From contig JARCOQ010000210.1 in assembly GCA_029207755.1 (NCBI GenBank), positions 67,501 through 131,500 of the forward strand: DNA of 64,000 nt, in the 5' to 3' direction. A program made the translations under genes and the position numbers. A model generated the notes under the pieces. The model did not search any database. It had not been told where the DNA came from and saw only the letters and a list, made by a program, of their open reading frames with translations. The DNA is from Chamaea fasciata. Its lineage: Eukaryota > Chordata > Aves > Passeriformes > Sylviidae. Positions 1 through 11,284 of the stretch are shown piece by piece; the first letter of the stretch is position 1; each line of letters begins with the position of its first letter.

Positions 1-2653
1 ATGACGCCCACCCCGCTGGAGAAGTTGTGGCTGGGGTAGTAGATGAAGCGGGAGGGGCGGTCGGTGATGGAGTACCCTCCGCGGATCCCGTCCTTCTCCC
101 AGAACTTCTCGGAGCACGCCAGGATTATTTTGGAGGAACTGGCGTAGTTGATGGAGCGCAGGGCGTGGGTCTTGGCAGGGGACAGCGGCGGCACGAACTG
201 GATGTGCCTGGTAGCTTTGGCACTGGAGGTGACAAGGACATAGTCTGCAGTGATCGTGGTCGCGGCCAGCGTGTCCGGAGCACGGTAGAACACTCGGACT
301 TTGTTGTCCTTCGTCATGATCTTCTCCACGGTGCAGTTGAACTGGACGACGCCAGGCAGCGCCTTGTGGAAGGCTCTGGGCAGTTGGTCAAACCCTCCGG
401 TGATTTCATCAAACCTGGAAGGGAGGAAAAGCGGGAGGTGTGGGAAGAACGCTGGGGTTTAGGGAGCGCAAAACCCTGAGCTCTGCTGGAGACAGCAGCG
501 GAGCTTGGAGGCCCCATCGAGGCACGAGCGGTTCCCGTTTGGAATCACTGTGATGCTTCCTGTTGTGGGAACAGGGTTGGCCTGAAGGGACAGCACCCAC
601 CTCTCATCAGAGAAGACGTCAAAGTCCCACAGTGAGGCGAGGAAGGACAGGTAAAACCCTGAGTCCTCATTCAGCACGTCACCGATCATGTCAACAGCTC
701 CTCGACTCAGCCCCCCGACCTTGATCAAATATTCCTGTAGATCCCAGGAGAAGAGACACAGCCTGAGGTTGTGACCCCAGTCAGGGCTCCATTGCAGCTC
801 TGCTGGCCCCTTTCTCAGCATTTCTCAAGTAGAAGGGATCCTTTATTAGGGAAAAGCATCCAAAAGGTGACAGAGGATGGCATCAGAGCGACACAGACCC
901 TTCTCAAAGCAGGGAGAGCTGGGTAATTATCAAGAGCTGGGATTAAATTTGCCTTTGAGCCCAAGCCCATTACCTTGGTGGAGAAGGAGTCATGTTCAGC
1001 CAGATACTTCCTGCAATCAGTGCTCTGGAACTTCTTGAAAGCCTGGAGAAGAAACGTCAATATTTTCACTGGAAAAAGATCCATTTCCCTAAGTGCTGCC
1101 CAAAATTCCCTCAGAATGTCAGGGTTTGGTAACCCCTGAAGCTTCTGGACATCAAGTTTCGGGCAGCTGTGCCTTGGAGTGGCATTTTCTGCCCATCCAG
1201 ATCCTGGTGGACTCCTTCCAAAGGATTTCTTGTGGACAAAGAGGGGTTTGCCACCACCTGCCCTTGTTTCTGAATGAGCCTCTCTTCACTCCAAAAGGAC
1301 CCTGTTCTTCCCCAGCTTAGGGCTGAGTCTTCCCCAGTTCATGGCCATGTCTTCCCCAGCTCAGCTCATCGTTCAGGTGAGAGGACACCACGGGAAAATC
1401 TTGTACCTTGTCCAGCACCTCCTGGTACAGCTGGCCAGCACTTTTGCCCTTCTCCGATGGCTTCACGGGGTAATTCAGGATGTCAGGGTTCCTGTTCACC
1501 TCCTCAGCCCTGACCCGGGCACCCTTCAGGAAGTACCAGGTGTTGTTGTCCCTCTGGATGAAGGGATTCAGCTTCAGGTTGAACTGGCGGATGAATTCAC
1601 GGACAAGCCTGGAAAAAGGGCGGAGTGATGGAGCCAAGAGCCAACAACCAACTCCCCAGTTCTGCCACCAAAGCGTTTTGTCCCCTTGGCACAAACGCTG
1701 AACCCCGGGGAAGCGAGGGGGGTGATTCACTCCCCGCATCGGGCTGGTCCCTCACCTGCCCACAGGGGTGGACTCGCCCTCACCTGTGCTTGCCTGGCAG
1801 GCGCATGGCTCCCAGCTCCACGTACCAGTCCTGTCCCTCGGGGCGGTATGTCCGGATCCGCCCCCCGACCCAGCCGCTCTTCTCCAGAATGGTCACCTGA
1901 AAAAGTGGGGTGGAGACCAGAAGTGTTTGGGAAATGGCTTGTTTGAAGTGAAACACCCCCAGAACAAGGTCCAGAGGGTTGGACAGATCCCCTTCAGATG
2001 GCAAATGAAGCACCTGTCGATCCAAACCCTGCCCTGTTGGCCAAGACACCTCTGCCCATGGGGCGGTTTCTCATTTCCCAGCTCCTGGGTTGCATTTGGG
2101 CACCAGCTCTGGCGAGAAGGTTCTCATGGTGGTTCAGGATCAAACAGGGCTTTGCAAGCAGCACCCATCCGTCCCTGTCCCTCCACGCCTTGGAAACCCT
2201 CTCTGAGACTCACAGGCGCCTTGGGATGGTTTGGAAAACGCTGGAATTTCTGCTGCCCTGAAGAGAGAACGCAAAGGGCTCGTTTGATCCACAGGAACCA
2301 ATGCCAGGGGAAATTATTGGAGATTAATCTCCTTCCCTTCCTTCTTCCACCACCGTGGTTGGCCCACTGCATTTCCCTTTCCCTCCCCAGCCTCTGGAGG
2401 AGGGAAGCAAGCCCGGGAGAGCCTCGTGGAACCCCCACCGTGTGCCCGGCGTCCCGGAGCAGCTTGGCTGCCGTCAGCCCGCCGATCCCCGCGCCCACCA
2501 CGACCACGTGCGCCGGGTGAGCCGCGGGCTCCAGCCCGTCCTGGACAATCCCCAGCAGCTCCTCGTAGTCCCGGTCATGGAGACAATACTCGGGAAAGCA
2601 CGGGAACCGCTTGGCGCTCAGGAGACCCGCGAGCAGCAGGATTTGGAGGAGGA
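1..2653 (-). CDS. IL4I1: IL4I1 / L-amino-acid oxidase (LAAO), 5' part, continues beyond the left edge
   Basis: This is a secreted or lysosomal FAD enzyme that oxidatively deaminates L-amino acids to keto acids, ammonia and H2O2. Six phase-compatible coding exons can be read on the minus strand: 2653-2439, 1896-1784, 1608-1407, 1042-974, 734-601 and 414-1. The first holds a leucine-rich signal-like segment and the dinucleotide-binding [13 protein letters not shown] loop. The second holds the GG-motif continuation ([11 protein letters not shown]). Later exons carry LAAO-typical stretches such as [31 protein letters not shown] and [20 protein letters not shown]. All splice sites are GT-AG and no stop interrupts the exons. 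The initiating ATG exon is not identified; the reading frame opens upstream of 2653 only through an apparent intron, and the acceptor at 2654-2655 implies a further 5' exon. The C-terminal part lies outside the window. The family assignment is firm. The MHC-linked position is from memory of chicken. Confidence 0.93.
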
Positions 2654-3689
2654 CTGCGGAGGGAGGAAGAGAAGGGAAGGGAATAACGTGGCGTTGGCAC
2701 TCGGAGTCATTCCTGATGGCACAGACTGGCTCCAAGGGTGTTGGTATCCTAAAAAGAGGAACCGGGGTGGTTGTGAAATCCCTGGCACCAGCAGGCTCAT
2801 CAGGGTAGGTGTCAAGAAATGTCAGTGATGGTGATTCCCATTTTTTAAGAGAAATCAACCCACAGATGATTTTTTAGTTCCCCACATCCATGTCCTGCTT
2901 GTACAGCTGCTGTAATGAATTCCCAAAACGACTCTGACCTCCTTAGAACAAGCTCCAAAGCTTCCAAGAACAGTAATTAGTGTCACTCACGTGCAAAGAA
3001 TGGAGGCACCTCGGTGTCCCCAGTAACCTTTCCCATACCCGGGTAATTCTGGGAGTTTTTACATGAAGGGTGGAGGGAAAAGACAGGATTGGGCAGATGG
3101 ATCTGCTGAAGACTTGCACAGACAGGAGAGATTGGGGATAAAATTTCACAGAAAGATGGATGGATGGATTAGAGGGATGAAGAGAGAAGGGATTTATCTT
3201 CCTTAAAAATCCCCTAATTAAAAAAAAAATTCTACTTAATTTTAGAGAAGAGAGTTTTACTCTCCTTTAAAATTCCCTCTTCTAAAATTACCTCCTTTAA
3301 AATCCCCTCCTCTTAAAAACTCCTCCCTATTTAAAATTCTCTCCTTTAAAAATTATTGTGCCTTTGAGATGCCCACAGGGAGCAGCAAACAGACCCAAAA
3401 CGACCATTTCCACCAGCACAGACACAAGGTTATTTAACATTTTCACAGTGAAGGGAAATTTGGGCTGACAACCACACTCCGTCCTGTTCCCCATCCCCCC
3501 TCGGGGTTTTTCTAGTTTTGGTTTCTGTTTTTCAAAATTACTAAAGAGAAACTTTAATTTTCTTTTCCTTCTCCTGAGTGCTGCCAGTTTTCTTCCAGGA
3601 AAAAAACAAAAAGCTCTGCAGACCCTATTTTGGGTAATTCTCACTGCTGGAAAATCCCAGGGAATGGTGTTTTGGTGGGGTTTTTTTGT

Positions 3690-3709
3690 TTTGTTTTTTT
3701 TTTTTTTTC
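3690..3709. repeat. Poly-T tract
   Basis: A TTTTTGTTTTGTTTT-type tract ends in about 15 consecutive T. It could be the reverse complement of a retroelement tail, but no element body was recognised next to it. Confidence 0.7.
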
Positions 3710-3904
3710 TGGAGCAGCCCCAGATCTGTTGCAGATCAGGGGTGGATCTGTCAGGAATCCATCTCGGAGCCTTTATCACGCAACACCTGAGGCAGGTGTT
3801 TCAACAGCCCCTTGAGCTGATCCAGACATCAATCATGAGTGTAAAAAATGCAATATCTGCTCCAGTTGTCCTGTTAACAATGGGATAAGGTTGGATTGAC
3901 CTGC

Positions 3905-3975
3905 CCGGATCACAGAATCATCCTGGTTGGATTGGAAAAAACCTGCGGACCATTTGGGAGATCCTGTTTGGAGAT
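3905..3975 (-). mobile_element. CR1-like LINE fragment (3' end)
   Basis: TCACAGAATCAT followed by GGTTGGATTGGAAAAAACCT matches the antisense of the conserved CR1 3' region (in birds typically AGAATCACAGAATGGTTTGGGTTGGAAAGGACC). It is short and diverged, so it is an old 5'-truncated insertion with its sense on the minus strand. Confidence 0.7.
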
Positions 3976-4439
3976 CAGAGCACATACCCAGGGACCGGCT
4001 CTGGGAGGTGTCGGCTGGATCTCCACCTTCCTTCAGGTGTTTTTTGGGAAGATGGGGAGAATGGAGGCATCCTCCAGGATGGCCCTCAGAGACTCCAAGC
4101 TCGTGCCTGTGTTTCCTGAAAAACCAGGATCATCCCAAGCCCCAGATGTGAAGGGAGGTCTCTCCCTGCCCACCGTGTCCGGAGCTCCAGGTGACCATGG
4201 AATAGTCCAGCTGGTAAAAGGGAGGTTTGTGGCTGTGCTCTTGGGAGGTGGCAAAGAGGTGGAACCAGATGGAACCAAAACACCAAACCCAGACAGCAAA
4301 GATGAAAGAAAACCAGGGAAAAAACCCACTTCGAGCTCAGGATTGTGGGGAGGAGTCACTCACCAGCTCCAGTCATCGCTCCAGGAGGAAGATGAATCCT
4401 CTGCTGAGATTGGAATTCATTTTATACACTGGCTTAGGG

Positions 4440-4458
4440 GAAAAAAAAAAAAAAAAAA
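4440..4458. repeat. Poly-A tract
   Basis: About 18 consecutive A on the plus strand, with no element identified around it. Confidence 0.8.
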
Positions 4459-4935
4459 GGAACCTGGTGCTTCCAAGAAAACCCTCTGTCAATCACTGCA
4501 ACCCGGAAGGAGCGAAGTGGGATTTGTCACTAGGAGGGGAACCAGCAATTGAGCAGTCAGTTCCTCTGCCGGTGGTTTTTTTTTTCCCCTTTACTCACTG
4601 GAGTGAAGCCACCAGTCCACTGCATGTCTTGGGATGTTCCATGTTTACCAAGACATGGGGACCGCACCCTGCTCCACCAAAAGCAGCGATTTCCCAGAAG
4701 GGGACAATGAGGTTCGGGGTTTCTTTTCCTGGTATTGCACAAAGCTTGCTGAAAGCTAAATAACCACCATGGGGATCCTTCTGAACCCCGGGGAGACCTT
4801 GAGCTAGCTCTCAAAATATAATTTCAGGGATGAAAACAAGCATTTCCAGGGAAAATTCATCTACTGGATGCTCTTGGATGTTGACAGTTTTGGCTTGATC
4901 TTGCATCCGTTAGAACAGAGGGGATGAAGAATTGT

Positions 4936-4985
4936 TTGAGTGGGAAGGAGACCTTAAAGATCATCCAGAACTTCACTGAAATGGC
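4936..4985 (-). mobile_element. CR1-like LINE fragment
   Basis: GTGGGAAGGAGACCTTAAAG followed by ATCATCCAG resembles the antisense CR1 3' segment (GGAAAGGACCTTTAAAGATCATCCAGTCC). Only about 45 bases are recognisable. Confidence 0.6.
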
Positions 4986-5184
4986 AAAAAATTGGGTCTT
5001 TTTCTAGAACTGAGACAAGCCTTTTTTTCCAGAATGGAGACCTTGGACTTGCCAAAGCATCATAAACTCATCTGAGGAACCACCTCTTTGTTCTTGGACA
5101 GAGAACTCGAATCTCCTGCTTGGAGCCAGCACCCTCCCCGGCTTTATCCTGTTCAGTCACCACAGAACTGTGGGGTTTCACTAA

Positions 5185-5235
5185 ATACGACCATAAAATA
5201 TCTCAGGTTGGAGGAACATCTAATCCAACAAAATT
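5185..5235 (-). mobile_element. Possible CR1-like fragment
   Basis: ATCTCAGGTTGGAGGAACAT followed by CTAATCCAAC recalls the antisense CR1 consensus but is more decayed than the two copies to its left. All three could derive from one broken element. Confidence 0.45.
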
Positions 5236-5469
5236 CAGGCAGAATGTTGGAGATTCACGTCAAGGGTCTTTGCGGATTGGGTTTATGGGCTCTCCTGGTT
5301 TGGCTGGAATTGTGACGTGGAGACTGGGGGCTTGGGGTGCTGTGTCCAAGGGATCCCCTCAGAAGAAGCCACGATGTGGGTTTTGCCCAGAATTTTGCTT
5401 TTTGGTGGAGTGTGTGTGGGGGGGGATGTTGTTGTTGTGGTTCCTGCAGGATTCCCAATACCATGTTCC

Positions 5470-5910
5470 CTGTTGTAATGGTTTGAAGGCAAACCAGCGG
5501 GGGAAATCATCCCCACGCAGACACCTTTGAGAGATTTTAAGTTCGTAGTTACAATTTCATAGAAAAAATTACAATAAGTGCAACGAATACAGAAAAACGG
5601 CCTTGAACCACAAAGTCAGTGCGGCCTGGCCCCCGCGAGCCAGGGGGGTGGTCACAGTCTGATTAAGCAGTAGTTTCAGTGCAGTTGAAGTGATGTTTGC
5701 AGTCTTAACTGACGGCCCTGTGGAACTTCTGCCCCTGCTCTGGATCCATCCGTAGTGTTGGTGGTGTCCCAGTGCTTAGACCTTGAGATCATGCGTGGTC
5801 AGATCCAGGGAGTACATCCCCCGGGGTGGGGAATTTCACAATGGAATGGTGCAATCCTACAAGTCATGGGATGTTTTCAGGGCCCTTGATGTTTCCTGTA
5901 GCTGTGAGCT
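5470..5910. mobile_element. Solo LTR-like element of an endogenous retrovirus
   Basis: The segment opens with a TGT end near 5471, has base composition unlike its flanks, and reads like LTRs I remember from songbird genomes (a TGTAATGGTTTG-type start, then an A/T-rich part, then a G/C-rich part). No internal retroviral genes adjoin it, so it would be a solo LTR. The right end is uncertain. A repeat-library search would settle this. Confidence 0.35.
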
Positions 5911-7369
5911 CATGATGGCAGGGACGACTTCTGATTAAAACTGGGTGACAAAAGCCTTAGGGAACTTTCCTTCTAAGAAAAACCGAAGGACTGAAGGTTT
6001 TTCTTGATTTTGTTCTCCTCTTTGGAGCGTGTCTCCATTTAGGAAAATCCACCTGTTGGACTGGGAAAAGGCAAAAGTATCATTTTTTGAGAAAAAACCT
6101 CCTTGGTTTGTGTCCAGTTTTGTGTTTCATGATTTGTGGTGCTCTGGTTGTTCCCCTGTGGGGTGTCAATGCCGAACTTCCAAAACCACGCATTTTCTCC
6201 ACATGGAATAACAAATCCTGAGGGATTTGGGAGTTGCACGGTGAAACTGGACGGGATACACATTCCCAGGAAGAGCAGAGAGTTTGGAGTGAAGACAGAT
6301 GGTTTCACATTGTCCTGATTAATGGACCTGGATTAATGCGTGTCCCAACAAGTTGCTTTGTGATCAACCACAATGACAGGGATTTATTTTCTGGGCATCA
6401 GCAATCCACCTGTTGCAAAAGTTGTCCCTCCCACCTTCCAGCTCCCATCTGCCGATTTCCTGAAAGTTACGGGAAAGTGAGTTTCTGCCTGACACCAGTC
6501 GCATCACAAGGCAGGAGATCAGAGGGTGGGAGAAGAGATGGTTATTTCTTTCCAAATTGCTGTTTTCTGATTTTAAGGTTGACTTTCGTAACGGAAGGAG
6601 AGGCAAAAAAGTGGGATTTCATTCCACGTGCTGTGTGGGACATCATGCACGTGTTGGAGAGCACTTGGAACGGAGGTGGACAACCTCCTCCATCGGTGCG
6701 TTTCCCTGTGGAGATGAAAAGAGACCGCTTACGTAAAGCACAGAGAGGGAAAAACCCGTGTGGATTTATTAATGAGGTAATTAGCCTTAATGAGTCTCTG
6801 GGCTGGCAGGCACAGGGTGGAGAGGTGCGGGCAGGTCCAGTTGAGGAAAGATGCCATTTCAAAGCATTGTCTTGTCCTTCACTTCCTGCGTGCCCAGAGG
6901 ATTCCCAGGATACACCTCTTGCACGTACTCGTGCAACTCCGAGGCAAAACTTTTGGGATTGGGGGAATAATTCAAGAAATGAATGCACCAGGAAGGAGTT
7001 TCTTGGATGAAACTGTCCAAAATCAGGGTTCTCTTCAAGGGAAGGATGTGGAGCTGATGGTGGAAGTCCAGAGGGGATGTTTCAAGCAGCTCACCTGGAG
7101 TTTTGAGGGGAGAAAACCCACTTATTTTCACTGGAAAACACCGTCAGGGCTACTCTTCCCGGTGGAAAACACGAGTTTCTTCCTGCCTGCTGCTGATTGG
7201 GACCCAGAAGCGACCCCGCTCTCACCTGGTGGGGGGGATGCCAGCGGAACCCTTCCCCATTCCCAACACTCGATCCTGCTCCTGCTATCCCAATCTCCCC
7301 GGCAGAGCTTCCAGCAGGGTCCCCAAACCCTCCGGGTACCAACTGCGGGGACAAGGCGGGTGACAGGGC

Positions 7370-7727
7370 AGGGGCACGGGGTGTGCGGGGGCGGCGGTGC
7401 CGCCTGCTCCCGCGGCCCCCGAGGGGTCCGTGCGGGGCTCGGGGACGGGTCTGCCACCGCGCCACCTCTAGAGGGCTCCGGGGACGCGGAGCTGCCGCTC
7501 GGCCTCTCCCCTCTCTCCCGGATCCTCTCGGGCTTCCGGAGCGCGGCCGCGCTCGGCATCGCCGCCTTTGTGTCCTGCCGGGGGAGGCTCGGTGGGCCGG
7601 GGCGGCTCCGGCATCGCCCCCTCCCTGCGTGGGGAGCCTCAGCCTGGGAACGGGGGACGCTCCTCCCGAGGAAAAGCCCTGTGGAAGCAGCTCCGGGCTC
7701 GGGCCGGCCGAGGAGCGGGGACGGCAG
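7370..7727 (+). promoter_or_regulatory. CpG-island promoter and noncoding first exon of the plus-strand zinc-finger gene
   Basis: This is a dense CpG stretch with GC boxes just upstream of the KRAB-like exon. A strong donor (CAG|GTAACG) at 7727/7728 fits a 5'UTR exon. The next acceptor (CCTGCAG) precedes 8163, giving a second exon that contains the start codon at 8220. Confidence 0.6.
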
Positions 7728-8219
7728 GTAACGGGGCCGAAGAGGGGCAGGGTTGTGTTTCGGCTCCCGGCGGGGCCGGAGAGGGCGGGGGGCACGTCCC
7801 CGGCAGCAGCAGCTCCTCTGGGGAGAGGGCGGGGGATAGGCAGGATGGAGAGGGAGCGCTGGGCTCCGCAGGGACGGGGATGCTCCTGGGGTGCAGCCGC
7901 CAGGGCCCCGTCGCTGATTCCCGGTGGCGGGAACCGGGAGGCAGGGATTGCCGTGGGATGGGGTCTGCCGGAAAGGCGAGGGGGGAAAAGCAGGGACCCT
8001 CCTGCGCCGCTGTTCCCGCGGTGCTCTGGGGATGCTCAGGATTTAGTCCTGGATGAGAAAACCCGACATTCATCGAAGTGACCACAGGAGAAGCATCAAA
8101 TCTCGAGCAGGAAGCGCTGTGGGGGGAATTCCTTGGTTTCAAGGGATTTCTCCTCCCTGCAGGGTGTTTCGGGGAGCCCCGAGGGAGGAATCTGCACTGT
8201 TGGGGTGCTCCCTCCTGCC

Positions 8220-10125
8220 ATGGAGCCGTGGGTGCTGCTGGATCCGCGGCAGAAGGCCCTGTACCTCGATGTGATGCACGAGAGCTATGAGACCCTCATG
8301 TCCCTGGGTAAGGATACCCCAGAAATCTCTTTCCTTGTTGTATATCCCCCTATCCTTTCCTTGCTCCAAGCAAAGCAGCCTGGCAAGAGGGGTGGAGGGA
8401 TCAGGGCAAGTTTCCAGGGGGATTTCCCCAAGCCCCAGCCCTCTCCTTAATTCTTTTTCTACAGGAAAATAATATTGATCTCTCCTAATTTTATCTGAAA
8501 ATTCTGGCACTGGAGTGCCCTTGGCATCTCCACATTTCCAGTTCAGTCTAGGATCAGCTCCCTGTTGTATCCCTCTTCCTCCTCTCTGGGACAACAAGAT
8601 TTTTCAGAGGAATCCTGTTGTTGCTCTGTTGTTTTAAGTCTTTTAAGCTCCAATCAGTGCCATGCCCTTCCCTTTTCCTCCTTCTCCTGTTTCCCAGAAG
8701 CTCAGGGGAGCGAAGAGGTGAAAATATTAAGGAGAATCCTGTTGCTACTCCATTGTTTTAAATCCTCCTCCTCACGCTTTCACCTTTTCCTACTTCTCCC
8801 CTTTCCCAGCAGCTCAGGGGCTGGTGAGTGAAAAAGCAGCGGAGAACGGAGCATCGGAGAGCAGTGCTGGGCTCGGACCACACTCATCCCACAGCCTGGA
8901 GCGGGAGAAGCCCCTCGGCTCCAACAGGCGCAAAGCGAAGCGCCCAGACAAAGCTGTGCTTCCTGTGGACCCCAAACCCACCGTGCTCCCCAAACTCGGC
9001 TGCGTCAAACCCCTGCGTGGAAAAGGACCGGCCCGGGAGCGGCCGTTTGGCTGCGCCGACTGCGGAAAGAGCTTCCCGTGGGCGTCGCACCTGGAGCGGC
9101 ACCGGCGCGTCCACACGGGCGAGCGGCCCTTCGGCTGCCCCGAGTGCGGGGAGACCTACAGCCAGAGCTCGCACCTGCTGCAGCACCGCCGCACCCACGC
9201 CAGCGACCGCCCGCACAAGTGTGGCGACTGCGGGAAGCGCTTCGCCGCCGCGGCCGAGCTGGCGGCCCACGGCCGCGGCCACGCCGCCGACAAACCCCAC
9301 AAGTGCGGGGACTGCGGAAAGGGCTTTGTGTGGGCATCGCACCTGGAGCGGCACCGCCGCGTCCACACCGGCGAGAAGCCCTTTGAGTGCTCCGAGTGCG
9401 GCGAGGCTTTCACCCAGGGCTCGCACCTCGCCAAGCACCGCCGCAGCCACACGGGCGAGCGGCCCCACCGCTGCCCGGCCTGCGGGAAGACCTTCTGCCA
9501 GAGCTCCGACCTGGCGCGGCACCGCCGCACGCACCTGGGCAGGAAGCCCCTGCGCTGCGGGGACTGTGGGAAGCTGTTCCGGGCGGGGCCAGCCCTGGCG
9601 CGGCACCAGCGGTGCCATCACCGGGAGCACTCGCACCGCTGCCCCGACTGTGGGAAGGGCTTCGTGTGGGCATCTCACCTGGAGCGGCACCGGCGCGTCC
9701 ACACGGGCGAGCGGCCCTTCCCCTGCGGCAGCTGCGGTGAGCGCTTCACCCAGAAGGCTCACCTGCTGCAGCACCGCAAGACCCACTCGCCAGAAAGGCC
9801 CTACAAGTGCGGTGACTGCGGGAAGCGCTTCGGGGAAGCCCCCCCGTTCCTGGTGCACCAGCGTGGCCATGCCGTGCACAAGAGCTACACCTGCGACGAC
9901 TGCGGGAAGGGCTTTGCCTGGGCGTCCCACCTGGAGCGGCACCGCCGCGTTCACACCGGCGAGAGGCCCTTCAAGTGCCCTGAGTGCGGCGAGGCTTTCA
10001 GCCAGGGCTCGCACCTTGCCAAGCACCGCCGCAGCCACCTCCCCAAGGCCGCGGTGCTGTCGCCCCTTGCCAGGACACGGCTTGTTGGGGATGTGACCGG
10101 AGCTCCCAGCAGTGAGGACCCCTAA
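8220..10125 (+). CDS. KRAB-like/C2H2 zinc-finger protein, 12 fingers
   Basis: Two coding exons, 8220-8307 (88 bp, phase 1) and 8813-10125, join in frame to give 466 residues. Exon 1 encodes MEPWVLLDPRQKALYLDVMH and then ESYETLMSLG, which matches the C-terminal half of a KRAB A box (LDPxQxxLYxDVMxExYxxL); the N-terminal half of the box is absent. The large exon has a basic linker and then 12 C2H2 fingers (residues about 105-440) with TGERP/TGEKP linkers. Fingers 1, 4, 8 and 11 share the same recognition helix (WASHLERH). The expected role is a nuclear sequence-specific DNA-binding factor, probably a repressor if the KRAB-like box recruits a corepressor. A NAGNAG acceptor at 8808-8812 may add one Gln. 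It is the convergent paralogue of the gene at 11285-14130. The order recalls the chicken MHC-linked zinc-finger genes, but I cannot name the orthologue. Confidence 0.9.
8615..8825 (+). repeat. Tandem duplication of intron end and splice acceptor
   Basis: Two about 115-bp copies (about 8615-8725 and 8730-8825) share GAATCCTGTTG, a Lys-rich C/T tract and TTCCCAG followed by AGCTCAGGGG. The second copy supplies the acceptor used by the finger exon. The first retains a usable-looking acceptor near 8697. Confidence 0.75.
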
Positions 10126-10560
10126 GGACCGAGACCCCCCTCGGTGTGATAGATGCGGAGAGACAGCCAAGGGAAAATTTGTCTTGGGGACACCGAGTGA
10201 CACTTGAAGGGCACTGGGGTGGGTAGCAGGGGTGCTCTGTTGTGGAACAGGGTGAGATTTATCTGCCCTGGTGTCTCCCCACAGCAGTGGGTGAACATTG
10301 CACCTGCTGCAGTCCAGACTCCAGAAAAAGAACAACCTGGGGGAGAAGGAGCCTATTCCCGAAGGAAACGGCGCTTGGCTCCATCAGGGAAGGGTGGGGG
10401 AACCAGGGCTGGTTCTGATGCGAAAATCCAGCGGTGTTGTGCCCACTTTGTGCTGCCAGTGGGTGGGAGAAGGGGACAGAGGGGGCAAGATGCTCAGGGT
10501 GAGCAGGAGGTGCTGCCACAGGGCAGGAATAAACTGGGAGCCCTGCACCTCCTGGACGTC
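10126..10560 (+). terminator. 3'UTR and poly(A) signal of the 12-finger gene
   Basis: About 400 bases of noncoding sequence follow the stop. AATAAA at 10528-10533 is followed by a T/G-rich CTGTGTCTCTGTGC element, the usual arrangement for cleavage and polyadenylation. Confidence 0.7.
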
Positions 10561-10689
10561 TGTGTCTCTGTGCTCCAACCCTGTGCTCTGATGCTTTCCC
10601 TGCTCCAGGCAGGAAACCCCACAAGCACTTTCTTCCCCAGAGACAAAACCACACGGACACACATGGAGGGGTTTTGCTTTTTGGCTCAG

Positions 10690-11284
10690 CTACCTTCTAC
10701 TTTATTTACTGTCACTCCAAGCCCAGGAAACCTGGCCTGGCTTCTCCAGCATTCCCACCTTAATGCATCCCAACCTGTCCTTTGTACACCCCCAGCAGAA
10801 TCTGGGGAGGTCCCAGCAGTGCTGGTGATGACTACAGGTCCCCAGGGCTCTTTTCTGAGCTGTTTGGCCCCAAAAATCTCCAGGGAAGGGGGTTCCCTGT
10901 GTGTTTTCACCCTGCCATGCACACAAGTTTTGCCCCCCCCCCCTTTTACCCTCCTGCGAGTAGGGCAGAGGATGAGGAGAGTTATAGGGAAAAGTGTGTC
11001 CCCACCACCCCAAATGATATCCACCTCTCCCCAAATCCACCCTCAGCCTCCCCATCCCTCCTGACCCTGTCTTCCCCCAAAACCCTCCTGGCAGGTGCAG
11101 CCGTCCCTCCCTGTGCCCCTTTCCCACTGCTTCAGCCCATAATCCCCACCGTGACCCTCATTCCGGGGTATCCTGCACCCCCAAGCCCTTTCCCATCCTG
11201 GGACAGGAGTACAGACCTCCCTCCCACCTCGGCTCTGGGATGTCCCCAAAAGTGGAGGGGAACTCTGAGTACCCCAGCCCCACC
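10690..11284 (-). terminator. 3'UTR and poly(A) signal of the convergent 15-finger gene
   Basis: TTTATT at 10701-10706 is AATAAA on the minus strand. It lies about 580 bases past the stop codon at 11285. Only about 150 bases separate it from the polyadenylation site of the plus-strand gene, so the pair is convergent. The interval also holds a C10 run near 10936. Confidence 0.65.

Larger units (their letters stand above)
2654..7379. other. Gene-free interval upstream of IL4I1
   Basis: No protein family is recognisable here. The stretch holds AT-rich sequence with TTTAAAA-type runs (3190-3350), homopolymer tracts, three decayed CR1-like scraps and one LTR-like segment, listed separately. The short reading frames show no conserved motif. 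The missing first exon of IL4I1 may lie in its proximal part. Confidence 0.6.

Noticed and set aside
8828..10335. Long overlapping and antisense frames across the 12-finger exon
   Set aside because: High GC content removes stops. Only the frame with regular C2H2 fingers has family support.
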